Source of the DNA: Haloarchaeobius salinus
GTDB taxonomy: Archaea; Halobacteriota; Halobacteria; Halobacteriales; Natrialbaceae
DNA: 64,000 nt
Assembly: GCF_024464185.1 (NCBI RefSeq)
Contig: NZ_JANHAU010000002.1
Location: 806,001 to 870,000 of the forward strand
Reading direction: 5' to 3'
Below the pieces are notes generated by a model, which had not been told where the DNA came from, ran no database searches, and saw only the letters and a list, made by a program, of their open reading frames with translations. Below, piece after piece: positions 31,799-39,917 of this stretch; the first letter of the stretch is position 1, and each line of letters begins with the position of its first letter. Position numbers and translations under genes: made by a program.

Positions 31799-33964
31799 TC
31801 AGCAGTCCTCTCGCGTCTCGACGCCGCTCGGGTCGGTTCCGGGGGAGTTCTCGACGATGACCTGGTCGCCGGCGTTGCCGCAGGCGAACCCGCCGTCGAG
31901 CGTCGTCTCCGGGCTGTCGCGCACGTGGATGCCGTCGTCGCCGTTGGTACGGGACGAGATCTCGCGCACGACCGTTCCCGACGCGCCGTCGCGGACGTAC
32001 ACCCCGTCGCCGCCGTTGTCGACGTACTCGCCTTCGAGCACGCGGTTCCCGTTACCGCCGGAGATGTCGACGCCGTCGTCCTCGCTTTCCGAGACCTGGT
32101 TCCCGGCGAGCCGACTGTCCGTGGCGTTCGCCAGCGAGATGCCGTCGTTCCGGTTGCCCGGCAGCCGGTTGTCGGCGACGACGACCTCCTCGGTCTCGAC
32201 GAGACGCACGCCGTGGTCGAAGTTCTCGCCGATGCGGTTGTTCCGGACGGTCGCGCCGGCCGCCCGCTCGAGGACGACGCCGATGCCGTTGTCGTCGAAG
32301 TCGTTCCCCCGGACGACAGCCCCGTCGGACGCGAGCGAGCGGAGGCCCGCGCCCTCGTTGTCGGCGACGGTGCTGCTCCGGAGGACGTGGCCCGCCACGT
32401 CGTCGGGACCGAAGTTCGACCGGAGCCGGACGCCGTCGCCGCCGTTCTCACGGATCTCGCTCGCCGCGAGGGTCACGTCGGTCGAATCGCGCACGAACAC
32501 GCCGTGGCCACCGTTCCCCTGGACGACGTTGTCGCTGTGGGTGTGGGACCCCACCTCCAGTATCCAGAGCCCGTCGCCGCCGTTGTCGCGCATCGTCGTC
32601 CCCTCGACGGCCAGCGAACTGGATTCGAGCAGGTGGACCCCGTCGCCGTCGTTGCCCGCCGCCACCGAGTCCCGCACCGTCGTCCCCGAGCTGAACTCGC
32701 CGACGTTGATGCCGTGACGGCCGTTGGTCCGCGTCTCGACCCCCGTCACGAGGACGCCGTTCGCGTCGACGACGTAGACGCCGTCGCGCTGGTTCTCCAC
32801 GGCGGTCGCGTCCCGGACGGTCGAGCCCCGTGAGCGCGACCCGACCCGGATTCCATCTCCGTTCCCCCGCGCCTCGACGTTCTCGACGACCGTGTCGGTC
32901 GCCCGCCGGAGCGAGATGCCGTCACCCCAGCCCGTCACGACGACGTTCCTGATCGTCACGTCCGCGACGTCCTCGACACGGATACCTGCGGAGTCCTCAC
33001 CGCCCGAGCCACCGACGACGTAGCCGTTCCCCTCGAGCGTCACGTCGGACGCCGTTATCTCGATGCACGGACTGGCAGTCTGCTCGCGAAGGTCGGTCGC
33101 GAGCTCGTACGTCCCTGCCGAGTCGAGCGTCGTACACGAGTCGATACCCTCGGGCGAGTTCGGGTCGTCGGTCATCGTTGGCGTGCTGGTCGGTGTTGGC
33201 GTTGGTGTCGTGGTTGGAGTGGGAGTACTCGTCGGCGTTGAGGTCGGAGTCGGTGTTGGGGTGGGGGTACTCGTCGGGGTCGCTGTTGGCGTGCTGGTCG
33301 GAGTTGCTGTTGGAGTGCTGGTCGGGGTCGTCGTCGGAGTTGCTGTTGGAGTGCTGGTTTGGGTCGTGGTCGGAGTTGCTGTTGGCGTGCTGGTTTGGGT
33401 CGTGGTCGGAGTTGCTGTTGGAGTGCTGGTCGGAGTTGCTGTTGGCGTGCTGGTTTGGGTCGTGGTCGGAGTTGCTGTCGGGGTCGCTGTTGGCGTGCTG
33501 GTCGGAGTTGCTGTTGGAGTGCTGGTCGGGGTCGTCGTCGGAGTTGCTGTTGGAGTGCTGGTTTGGGTCGTGGTCGGAGTTGCTGTTGGCGTGCTGGTTT
33601 GGGTCGTGGTCGGAGTTGCTGTTGGAGTGCTGGTCGGGGTCGGTGCGGGTGTGTTCACCTGCGTCGGCTCGGTAGTTCCGGTGGTCGTCCGGGTCGGTGT
33701 CGATGTGGAGGTCCGGTCCGTGTCCGTCGGTCCGTCGGTCACGTTGGGGCTCGCCGGGTCCGGCTCCGGTCCCTCGGCGGCACCGGTGTCCTCGCCGGGT
33801 GCCCACGGGTCGAGCAGGGAGGGCTGGAGGGCGACCGCACCGCCGACCGCGAGTACGATGAGCGCCACGGCGAACCCCAGCGCGAGCAGGAGTACCTCGG
33901 TCGTCGTCGCCGGCGTGTCGTCGTCTCCACTCCCGCCGTCGTGGCCGCCCGCGTCGTCGTCCAT
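31799..33964 (-). CDS. surface parallel beta-helix protein on a Thr/Pro stalk
   Basis: This 721-residue predicted surface protein has an acidic N-terminus ([16 protein letters not shown]) and one membrane anchor ([19 protein letters not shown], about 25-43). A roughly 165-residue Thr/Pro/Ser/Ala stalk, built from repeats such as [12 protein letters not shown], is likely O-glycosylated. About 450 residues of right-handed beta-helix follow. Each coil ends in patterns like [11 protein letters not shown] or [12 protein letters not shown], characteristic of NosD/pectate-lyase-like repeats. A Cys pair may close the first coil (SCTTLDSAG and [10 protein letters not shown]), and the last residue is Cys. 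Carbohydrate binding or cleavage is typical of the fold, but no catalytic set is evident. The stalk DNA contains a long perfect duplication. Confidence 0.8.
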   Translation of the reverse strand: MDDDAGGHDGGSGDDDTPATTTEVLLLALGFAVALIVLAVGGAVALQPSLLDPWAPGEDTGAAEGPEPDPASPNVTDGPTDTDRTSTSTPTRTTTGTTEPTQVNTPAPTPTSTPTATPTTTQTSTPTATPTTTQTSTPTATPTTTPTSTPTATPTSTPTATPTATPTTTQTSTPTATPTSTPTATPTTTQTSTPTATPTTTQTSTPTATPTTTPTSTPTATPTSTPTATPTSTPTPTPTPTSTPTSTPTPTTTPTPTPTSTPTMTDDPNSPEGIDSCTTLDSAGTYELATDLREQTASPCIEITASDVTLEGNGYVVGGSGGEDSAGIRVEDVADVTIRNVVVTGWGDGISLRRATDTVVENVEARGNGDGIRVGSRSRGSTVRDATAVENQRDGVYVVDANGVLVTGVETRTNGRHGINVGEFSSGTTVRDSVAAGNDGDGVHLLESSSLAVEGTTMRDNGGDGLWILEVGSHTHSDNVVQGNGGHGVFVRDSTDVTLAASEIRENGGDGVRLRSNFGPDDVAGHVLRSSTVADNEGAGLRSLASDGAVVRGNDFDDNGIGVVLERAAGATVRNNRIGENFDHGVRLVETEEVVVADNRLPGNRNDGISLANATDSRLAGNQVSESEDDGVDISGGNGNRVLEGEYVDNGGDGVYVRDGASGTVVREISSRTNGDDGIHVRDSPETTLDGGFACGNAGDQVIVENSPGTDPSGVETREDC
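33178..33651. repeat. Thr/Pro-stalk tandem repeat with 161-base duplication
   Basis: The DNA is a degenerate array of 12- to 36-base units (plus-strand theme TGCTGGTCGGAGTTGCTGT) encoding the stalk in the minus-strand gene. Within it 33273-33433 and 33477-33637 are identical over 161 bases, with a period of 204 bases, a whole number of codons. Such identity at silent positions indicates a recent duplication or gene-conversion event, and the stalk length is likely variable between strains. Confidence 0.85.
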
Positions 33965-34130
33965 GCCCACGCGCACGGCCGTCGGCCGTATTGTTCGGCG
34001 GTGGTTTCCGCGACGACGCGCCGGTAATCCGAACGTTGTCGGGACCGGCGGTCCGATGCGGTGGCTGGCGGTACGGTCGACTTTCCCCCGTGTGTCCCAC
34101 GCGACTGTCACCCCGGCGCACACCTCCGAG

Positions 34131-34140
34131 CGCTTAAATG
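34131..34140 (+). promoter_or_regulatory. TATA box of the rtcB-like gene
   Basis: CGCTTAAATG lies 24-33 bases before the GTG at 34164. It is a strong haloarchaeal TATA match and supports GTG as the start. Confidence 0.7.
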
Positions 34141-34163
34141 CGGGCGGGGGAGTAGGTGGAGGC

Positions 34164-35612
34164 GTGACGATAGAACTGGACGGCGCGCACACCACCGCCC
34201 GCGTCATGGTCGAGGACGAGTCGCTCGTCGAGGCGAACTGTCTGGAGCAGATCCAGACGCTGGTGGACCACCCGGCGTTCACCGAGCCGGTCCGTGTCAT
34301 GCCCGACACGCACTGGGGCGCGGGCGCGCCCATCGGCTTCACCATGCCGCTCGGCGAGCGCGTCGTCCCGAACATCGTCGGCGTCGACGTGGGCTGCGGG
34401 ATGGCCGCGACGAACCTCGGGGGCGAGTTCCCGCTCGACGGCCCCGAGCGCGAGCGCCGCGTCCGCGAGGCCGTCCCGATGGGCCGGTCGGTCCACGACT
34501 ACGACGACGCCGTCCACCTCGTCGACGAGTTCCCGTTCGAGCGCGCGAACGACGTGTTCGAGCGGTTCGACGCGGCCTACCGCCAGCGGTTCGGCGAGCC
34601 CGTCGACCCCCTCGGGTTCGAGTTCGACGGCTACGACGAGGCGTACTTCAAGCAGTTGTGCGACCGCGTCCTCGGTCGAAAGCGACAGGGGATGGGCTAC
34701 GTCATCCGCGGCGCTGGCACCCTCGGCGGCGGGAACCACTTCGTCGAGTTCGCCCGCGCTCGCGAGTCGGGGGACTACTGGCTGGTCGTCCACTCCGGCT
34801 CGCGCTACCTCGGCCTCTCCGTCGCCGAGTACTGGCAGGAGCGTGCCTCCGACCTGCGGGACGCCGACCACATGCGCGACCAGATCGACGAGGGCGACCG
34901 GCAGTACCTGCAGTTCGACCCCGACGCGGTCACCCCGGCCGAGCTGTTCGCCTGGGTCACCGGCGGGATGGGCGAGTCCCACATCGACGCCGACGCGGTC
35001 CGCGCGGACTTCGATGGCAAGGCGATAGAGCACACGTTCGACCGGCTGAACGCGATGGACCCCACCGACACCGACCGGAACGAGGAGCTCGACTGGCTCG
35101 AGGGTCGCGAGGCCCACGGCTACCTCGTCGACATGCTGTTCGCCCAGCAGTACGCCCGCTGGAACCGCGAGCTGATGAGCGACGCCATCTGTGCCGCCCT
35201 CGGCGTCGACCCCGTCGACCGGTTCCAGTCCATCCACAACTACATCGACTTCCGCGACCTCACCATCCGGAAGGGCGCGACCCCCGCCCGCGACGGCCAG
35301 CGCCTCGTCGTCCCGTTCAACATGGCCGACGGCTCGGTCATCGCCCGCGGGAAGGGCAACGAGGCGTGGCACCGGACCGCCCCCCACGGCGCTGGCAGAG
35401 TGATGGGCCGCCGCGAGGCCCACGAGACGCTCTCGGTCGACGAGTTCGCCGACGCGATGGACGGCGTCTACTCCGAGTCCGTCGAGGAGGCAGTCATCGA
35501 CGAGGCCCCGATGGCGTACAAGCCCGCCGAGGCGATCTCGGATGCGTTGGAACCCACTGCAGAGGTGGTCGAACGACTCGACGTCGTCCACAATCTGAAG
35601 GCGAAGGAGTGA
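34164..35612 (+). CDS. RtcB-family RNA ligase, divergent subfamily
   Basis: RtcB joins RNA 2',3'-cyclic phosphate ends to 5'-OH ends using GTP and Mn. This 482-residue protein keeps the expected active-site residues: Asp75 and Cys78 in GVDVGCGM, His192 in [10 protein letters not shown], His210 in VVHSGSRYL and His358 in SIHNYIDF. The guanylated His408 is in [13 protein letters not shown]. Its N-terminus ([20 protein letters not shown]) differs from the canonical archaeal tRNA-splicing RtcB. I therefore read it as a paralogue or bacterial-type RtcB, perhaps for RNA repair. I chose GTG at 34164 from the TATA spacing. It is convergent with gatB, with 21 bases between stops. Confidence 0.88.
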   Translation: MTIELDGAHTTARVMVEDESLVEANCLEQIQTLVDHPAFTEPVRVMPDTHWGAGAPIGFTMPLGERVVPNIVGVDVGCGMAATNLGGEFPLDGPERERRVREAVPMGRSVHDYDDAVHLVDEFPFERANDVFERFDAAYRQRFGEPVDPLGFEFDGYDEAYFKQLCDRVLGRKRQGMGYVIRGAGTLGGGNHFVEFARARESGDYWLVVHSGSRYLGLSVAEYWQERASDLRDADHMRDQIDEGDRQYLQFDPDAVTPAELFAWVTGGMGESHIDADAVRADFDGKAIEHTFDRLNAMDPTDTDRNEELDWLEGREAHGYLVDMLFAQQYARWNRELMSDAICAALGVDPVDRFQSIHNYIDFRDLTIRKGATPARDGQRLVVPFNMADGSVIARGKGNEAWHRTAPHGAGRVMGRREAHETLSVDEFADAMDGVYSESVEEAVIDEAPMAYKPAEAISDALEPTAEVVERLDVVHNLKAKE

Positions 35613-35633
35613 GTCGGGTCGGAAAACCGCAGT

Positions 35634-37121
35634 TCAGCCGTCCAGCTCCTCGCGCAGCAGGCCGTTCACCGTCCCGGGGTCGGCGCTCCCGCCGGTCTTG
35701 CCCATCACCTGGCCGACGAGGAAGTTGATGGCCCCGTCGTCGCCGTTCTCGTAGTCAGCGACGGCCTCGGGGTTCTCCGCGATGGCCTCGGTGACGGCCT
35801 GTGCGACCTCGTCCTCGCCGGTCTTGCCCAGACCCTCCGCCTCGACGATGTCGTCGGGGTGCTCGCCCTCGTCGAGCATCCGCCGGAGGACGACCTCTTC
35901 GGCGTTCTTCGTCGTGATCTCGTCCGCGGCGACGAGCTCGACGAGGCGGGTGAACTCGTCGAGGCGGCCCTCGAGCTCCGTGATTGCCATGTCGCGGTAG
36001 TTCAGCTCGCCGAGCAGGTTGTCCGCGACCCACGTCGCCGCGAGGTCCGGGTCGAACGACTCGGCGACGTTCTCGTAGAAGTCCGCGACCTGCTTCGTGC
36101 TGGTGAGCTTCGAGGCGGACTCGTCGTCGAGACCGTACTCCGTCTGGAACCGCTGGCGACGCGCGTCCGGGAGTTCGGGGATGGGGATGCGCTCCTTCCA
36201 GTCGGACACCTGCAGCGGCGGGAGGTCGGCCTCCTCGAAGTACCGGTAGTCCTTCTCGGCCTCCTTCGAGCGCATCGAGACGGTGGAGCCGTGGGTCTCG
36301 TTGAAGTGGCGCGTCTCCTGTGCGACGGCCTTCCCGCGCCGGATGAGGTTCTTCTGTCGCGTCTCCTCGTAGGCGAGGGCGGTCTCCGCGCCCTTGTGGC
36401 TGGAGATGTTCTTGACCTCGGTGCGGTTCGCATCTTCGAGGGTCCCCTCGGAGATGTGGCCGCCCTCGGTGTCGATCTCCTCATCCGGAATGATGGAGAG
36501 GTTGGCGTCCACGCGCAGGCTGCCGTCGCGCTGGCTGTCGAACACGCCCAGGTACTCGAGCACCTCCTCCAGCTTCGCGAGGAAGGCTCTGGCCTCGGCG
36601 GGTCGTCGGAAGTCCGGTTCCGTGACGATCTCCATCAGCGGCGTGCCGGCGCGGTTGTAGTTCACCCGCGTGTGCGTCGCCGAGTCGATGCCACCGCCGA
36701 CGTGCTGCAGGCTCCCCGGGTCCTCCTCCAGATGTGCCCGACGGATGCGGACCGTGCGGCGCTCGCCCTCCACCGAGACCTCGAGCTCGCCGTCCCGACA
36801 GATGGGCTCGTCGTACTGCGTTATCTGGAAGTTCTTCGGGAGGTCGGGGTAGTAGTAGTTCTTCCGGTGGAACCGGGTCTCCTCCGGGATGTCGGCGTCG
36901 ATGGCCTTGCCGACCTTCACCGCGGCCTCGACGGCCCCCTCGTTCAGCACCGGGAGCGCCCCGGGCAGCCCGAGACAGACCGGGCAGACGTTCGTGTTCG
37001 GTTCCGCCGTCGGCTCCGTCGCGCAGCCACAGAAGATCTTCGTCTCCGTCTCCAGTTGGACGTGGACCTCCAGTCCGATGACCGCCGCGAGGTCGCCCTC
37101 CTGGGCAGCCTGCGTACTCAT
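35634..37121 (-). CDS. gatB: Asp/Glu-tRNA amidotransferase subunit B
   Basis: GatB is the kinase/tRNA-binding subunit of the GatCAB complex, which converts mischarged Glu-tRNA(Gln) or Asp-tRNA(Asn) to the amide form. The 495 residues begin AVIGLEVHVQLETETKIFCG. Zinc-site cysteines lie in FCGCA and NVCPVCLGLPGALPV. The kinase-site segments are NYYYPDLPKNFQITQYDEPI and RVNYNRAGTPLMEIVTEPDF. The C-terminal YqeY-like helical domain ends in GKTGGSADPGTVNGLLREEL. GatA and GatC are encoded 8 kb away rather than beside it. A TATA box at about 37150 is followed by the ATG at 37121. Confidence 0.97.
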   Translation of the reverse strand: MSTQAAQEGDLAAVIGLEVHVQLETETKIFCGCATEPTAEPNTNVCPVCLGLPGALPVLNEGAVEAAVKVGKAIDADIPEETRFHRKNYYYPDLPKNFQITQYDEPICRDGELEVSVEGERRTVRIRRAHLEEDPGSLQHVGGGIDSATHTRVNYNRAGTPLMEIVTEPDFRRPAEARAFLAKLEEVLEYLGVFDSQRDGSLRVDANLSIIPDEEIDTEGGHISEGTLEDANRTEVKNISSHKGAETALAYEETRQKNLIRRGKAVAQETRHFNETHGSTVSMRSKEAEKDYRYFEEADLPPLQVSDWKERIPIPELPDARRQRFQTEYGLDDESASKLTSTKQVADFYENVAESFDPDLAATWVADNLLGELNYRDMAITELEGRLDEFTRLVELVAADEITTKNAEEVVLRRMLDEGEHPDDIVEAEGLGKTGEDEVAQAVTEAIAENPEAVADYENGDDGAINFLVGQVMGKTGGSADPGTVNGLLREELDG

Positions 37122-37144
37122 TGCGACTGGCTTCGGTGTGAGGT

Positions 37145-37154
37145 GGTTAAAGCG
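37145..37154 (-). promoter_or_regulatory. TATA box of gatB
   Basis: Minus-strand CGCTTTAACC ends about 24 bases before the gatB ATG at 37121. Confidence 0.65.
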
Positions 37155-37294
37155 TGACGGGTTCCGCGTCTGAAACTGATGTTCCTGTCCGTTTGTGGCG
37201 CGAGTTCATCGAATTCCCCCAGGCGTGGCATCGTTTCCGAAGACGGCCAGAAATCCGGGGCAGCTGTGGGGGTCGCTCGTACCACGAACTGCCA

Positions 37295-37389
37295 GAAAGC
37301 CCCGAGGCGCTGGAGTCGGGGGACTTGCTGCGCTCCTCGTGCCTGCGGTGCTTGCTGCGTCCACCGTCCTCCAGCGCCTCGCCCCTTTC
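37295..37389 (-). repeat. structured hairpin element, left copy
   Basis: Read 5' to 3' on the minus strand, the copy is GAAAG, GGG, then a 13-base arm CGAGGCGCTGGAG. A 53-base loop follows, then the complementary arm CTCCAGCGCCTCG, GGG and CTTTC. The outer GAAAG and CTTTC pair, leaving a symmetric GGG/GGG internal loop. The loop contains GGAC and GTCC, which can pair, plus AAGCACCGCAG and CGAGGAGCGCA, which are shared with the right copy. No ORF or known RNA family is recognised. It could be a small RNA or a mobile-element end. Confidence 0.65.
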
Positions 37390-37482
37390 AGTCCCACCCG
37401 ACCGCCCCTGCACCGCACCTCACACCTCCCCAGCCTCCTGCGGTGCTCACTCCGTTGCGCTCCTCGTCCCTCGCACGTGCAT

Positions 37483-37508
37483 GGCGAGCGGCCTCCGGCA
37501 CGCTCGCC
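37483..37508. repeat. central hairpin between the two element copies
   Basis: GGCGAGCG (37483-37490) and CGCTCGCC (37501-37508) are perfect 8-bp arms with a 10-base loop. It lies near the midpoint between the left and right hairpin elements. Confidence 0.5.
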
Positions 37509-37562
37509 AGTCGCGCGCCGTGCCGGCTGGTTCGACGACGCCGCCACCAACCACACGGCCAA

Positions 37563-37593
37563 GACACCCCGCGCCGGCAGGCGCGTGGGTGTC
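37563..37593. repeat. 13-bp hairpin with tetraloop
   Basis: GACACCC plus CGCGCC at 37563-37575 pairs with GGCGCG plus GGGTGTC at 37580-37593, around a GGCA tetraloop and with one unpaired T at 37586. It is strong enough to be a transcript hairpin or a cruciform. Confidence 0.55.
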
Positions 37594-37641
37594 GAGGGGG
37601 AGGGCTGGCGCGGTGCGGTTGCGGTGCTGTGGGGCGGGACT

Positions 37642-37738
37642 GAAAGGGGCGAGTCGCTCGGCGAACCCGGACGAAGTAAGCACCGCAGCGGAGCGAGGAG
37701 CGCAACGAGTCCCGGGAGCCGAGCGACTCGGGGCTTTC
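37642..37738 (+). repeat. structured hairpin element, right copy
   Basis: On the plus strand, GAAAG and GGG are followed by the arm CGAGTCGCTCGGC, a 55-base loop, the arm GCCGAGCGACTCG, GGG and CTTTC. Compared with the left copy, four of the thirteen stem pairs differ and each change is matched on the other side, so pairing is fully preserved. Loop segments AAGCACCGCAG and CGAGGAGCGCA, and GGAC and GTCC, are the same in both. Flanks GGGACT before and TGGC after are also shared. Confidence 0.65.
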
Positions 37739-37869
37739 TGGCTGCTCGCGGACCCCCCGATTCCCACGGGGAATGGGGCCATCAGCTCGCTCCCCTCGAA
37801 CCGAACACGACTGTACGGGACTGCTCGCAGACAGAACGTTGACACGGGAGGGGGCCCAAGGGCAGGCAG

Positions 37870-38877
37870 ATGACCGAAACGGCGGACGTCTCGAAGACGC
37901 GGGCGTGGGTGATGGCGGCGCGGCCACAGACGCTGCCGGCGGCGGCGTCGCCGGTCCTGGTGGGGACGGCGGTGGCGTACTACGGCGGGGTGTTCGAGCC
38001 GGTGGCGGCGCTCTTTGCGTTCATCGGCGCGGCGCTCATCCAGGTCGGGACGAACTTCGCGAACGACTACTACGACGCGGTGCAGGGCGCGGACACCGAG
38101 AATCGCGAGGGGTTCACCCGGGTGACTGCGGGCGGGCTCATCGAGCCGGCGGCGGTCAAGCGCGCGATGGTGCTGACGTTCGCGCTGGCCATCGTCTCCG
38201 GGGCCTATCTGGTCTACGTCGCCGGCGTGCCCATCCTCGTCGTCGGGCTCGTGAGCGTCGCCTGCGGCGTGGCGTACACCGGTGGGCCGTACCCCCTGGG
38301 CTACCACGGCCTTGGCGACGTGTTCGTCTTCGTCTTCTTCGGGCTGGTCGCGGTGACCGGCACCTACTACGTGCAGGCGGCGGCGGTGCTCGGCGAGCCG
38401 CTTTCGACGGGACTCGTGAACACACCCGACCTCGGGCTGGCGCTCGTCGCCAGCCTGCCGATGGCGGCCATCTCGACGAACATCCTCGTGGTGAACAACG
38501 TCCGCGACCGCGAGGAGGACGCCGAGACGGGCAAGGAGACGCTGGTCGTGAAGTTCGGCTACGGCTTCGCCCGGGCGGAGTTCGTCGCGATGGTGGCGCT
38601 GGCCTACCTCGCGCCCGTCGCGCTCGTCGTCGGCTACGGCGTCCCGGCGACGGTGCTCCTCTCCTGGCTCTCCCTGCCGCTCGCGTGGACCGTCACGAGG
38701 ACGCTGCTGAACCGGACCGACGGCGCGGCGCTGAACCCCACGCTCGAACGGGTCGGCCAGCTGCTCGCGCTGTACGCGCTGCTGTTTGCGGTCGGTTTCG
38801 TGATTCCGGAGACGACGCTCGGGGGCGTGCTGGCGGCCGCGTCCCCAGCCGTGCCCGCGCCGACGGAGGTGCCCTGA
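37870..38877 (+). CDS. menA: 1,4-dihydroxy-2-naphthoate polyprenyltransferase
   Basis: MenA attaches the polyprenyl chain to dihydroxynaphthoate in menaquinone synthesis, within the membrane. The 335 residues form about nine helices of the UbiA fold. The first Asp motif is GTNFANDYYDAVQGADTENR (about 60-79), the second is NILVVNNVRDREEDAETGKE (about 205-224), and RPQTLPAAASPVLVG stands at the start. These are typical MenA rather than CtaB or UbiA landmarks. The stop overlaps the menC ATG at 38877 (TGATG), and menE overlaps menC, so three menaquinone genes form one operon. Upstream lies the structured gene-free region, and a TATA box is not obvious. Confidence 0.93.
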   Translation: MTETADVSKTRAWVMAARPQTLPAAASPVLVGTAVAYYGGVFEPVAALFAFIGAALIQVGTNFANDYYDAVQGADTENREGFTRVTAGGLIEPAAVKRAMVLTFALAIVSGAYLVYVAGVPILVVGLVSVACGVAYTGGPYPLGYHGLGDVFVFVFFGLVAVTGTYYVQAAAVLGEPLSTGLVNTPDLGLALVASLPMAAISTNILVVNNVRDREEDAETGKETLVVKFGYGFARAEFVAMVALAYLAPVALVVGYGVPATVLLSWLSLPLAWTVTRTLLNRTDGAALNPTLERVGQLLALYALLFAVGFVIPETTLGGVLAAASPAVPAPTEVP

Positions 38878-39917
38878 TGCGGGTCGAGACGCGCGAGTTC
38901 GCGGTCTCGCTCGCCCGGCCGCTGGCGACGGCGCGCGGCGAGATAACCGACCGCGAGGGCGTCCTCGTCAGGGTCGAGGACGGCGGCGAGGTCGGGATCG
39001 GCGAGGCCACTCCGCTCGCGTCGTGGACCGAGTCCCTGGGGGAGTGTCGGACCGCACTCCACGCCGCCGCAGAACGGCTGAACGCGGGCGAGGCGACGCC
39101 CGGCGAGGTGCTCGGCGACCTCGTCGACACGCCGGCAGCACGGCACGGGCTCTCGCTCGCGCTGGCCGCCCTCCGGGCGGGCCGCAGGGGCGAGCCGCTC
39201 TACCGATTCCTCGGCCGCGAGAGCGAGCGCGAGGCCGTCCCGGTCAACGCGACGGTCGGCGACGGAACCCTCGACGAGACAGCCGCCGCCGCGGAGGAGG
39301 CCGTCGACGCCGGCTACGGCGTAGTGAAGCTCAAGGCCGGCACACAGCCCGTCGCGGACGACGCGGCGCGCGTGCAGGCCGTCAGGGACGCGGTCGGCCC
39401 CGACGTGGAGCTGCGCGTCGATGCCAACGGCGCGTGGGACCGCGAGCAGGCGACCGAGGCGTTCGACGCTTTCGCCGACGCCCGTGTCCGCTACGTCGAG
39501 CAGCCGCTCCCGGCGGACGACCTCGCGGGCCACGCCCAGCTCCGCGGCGGTCGGGTCGGCGTCGCCCTGGACGAGTCGCTGGCGAGTCACCCCGTCGAGG
39601 CGGTGCTCGACGCCGATGCGGCCGACCTCCTCGTCCTGAAACCGATGGCGGTCGGCGGCCTCCAGCGCGCGAAGCGGGCCATCCTGCAGGCCCGCGAGCA
39701 GCGCGTCGCCTCGGTCGTCACGACGACGGTCGACGCCGTCGTCGCCCGCACGGCCGCGGTCCACCTCGCCGCCGCCGTCCCTGGAATCTCGGCCTGCGGG
39801 CTCGCGACGGCGGACTGGCTCTCGACCGACGTGGGGCCGGACCCCTGTCCGGTCGACGACGGCGTCATCGAGGTGCCACAGGTGCCGGGGCTCGGCGTCG
39901 AGGGGGTGTGGGAGTGA
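38877..39917 (+). CDS. menC: o-succinylbenzoate synthase
   Basis: MenC, of the enolase superfamily, dehydrates SHCHC to o-succinylbenzoate. The 346 residues have a capping domain (VETREFAVSLARPLATARGE, then EVGIGEATPLASWTES) and the barrel. Barrel residues expected for the superfamily are visible: the Lys pair in GYGVVKLKAGTQP, the metal ligands Asp in LRVDANGAWD, Glu in RYVEQPLP and Asp in ALDESLASH, and the second Lys in LLVLKPMAVGG. Assignment to MenC rather than a racemase rests on the menA and menE neighbours. It overlaps both by a few bases. Confidence 0.88.
   Translation: MRVETREFAVSLARPLATARGEITDREGVLVRVEDGGEVGIGEATPLASWTESLGECRTALHAAAERLNAGEATPGEVLGDLVDTPAARHGLSLALAALRAGRRGEPLYRFLGRESEREAVPVNATVGDGTLDETAAAAEEAVDAGYGVVKLKAGTQPVADDAARVQAVRDAVGPDVELRVDANGAWDREQATEAFDAFADARVRYVEQPLPADDLAGHAQLRGGRVGVALDESLASHPVEAVLDADAADLLVLKPMAVGGLQRAKRAILQAREQRVASVVTTTVDAVVARTAAVHLAAAVPGISACGLATADWLSTDVGPDPCPVDDGVIEVPQVPGLGVEGVWE

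Larger units (their letters stand above)
37122..37869. other. gene-free structured region, 748 bases
   Basis: No gene is convincing here. Several frames are open simply because the DNA is GC-rich and palindromic. The interval starts with the gatB promoter (TATA at about 37145-37154). It then carries two copies of a hairpin element in opposite orientation (37295-37389 and 37642-37738), two hairpins between them (37483-37508 and 37563-37593) and a small ATTCCC/GGGAAT hairpin at 37760-37774. The last 90 bases before menA show no clear TATA box. The layout resembles a foldback element or a pair of structured-RNA loci. Confidence 0.7.

Noticed and set aside
33178-33651. Possible CRISPR-like array in the repeated DNA
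   Set aside because: Repeat units are in-frame Thr/Pro codons with no unique spacers and lie inside a coding sequence.
37154-38307. Several long open frames on both strands across the 37.1-37.9 kb gap, up to 239-286 codons
   Set aside because: They run through hairpins and the start of menA, have no start-site promoter or coherent protein pattern, and differ in all frames as expected of GC-rich palindromic DNA.
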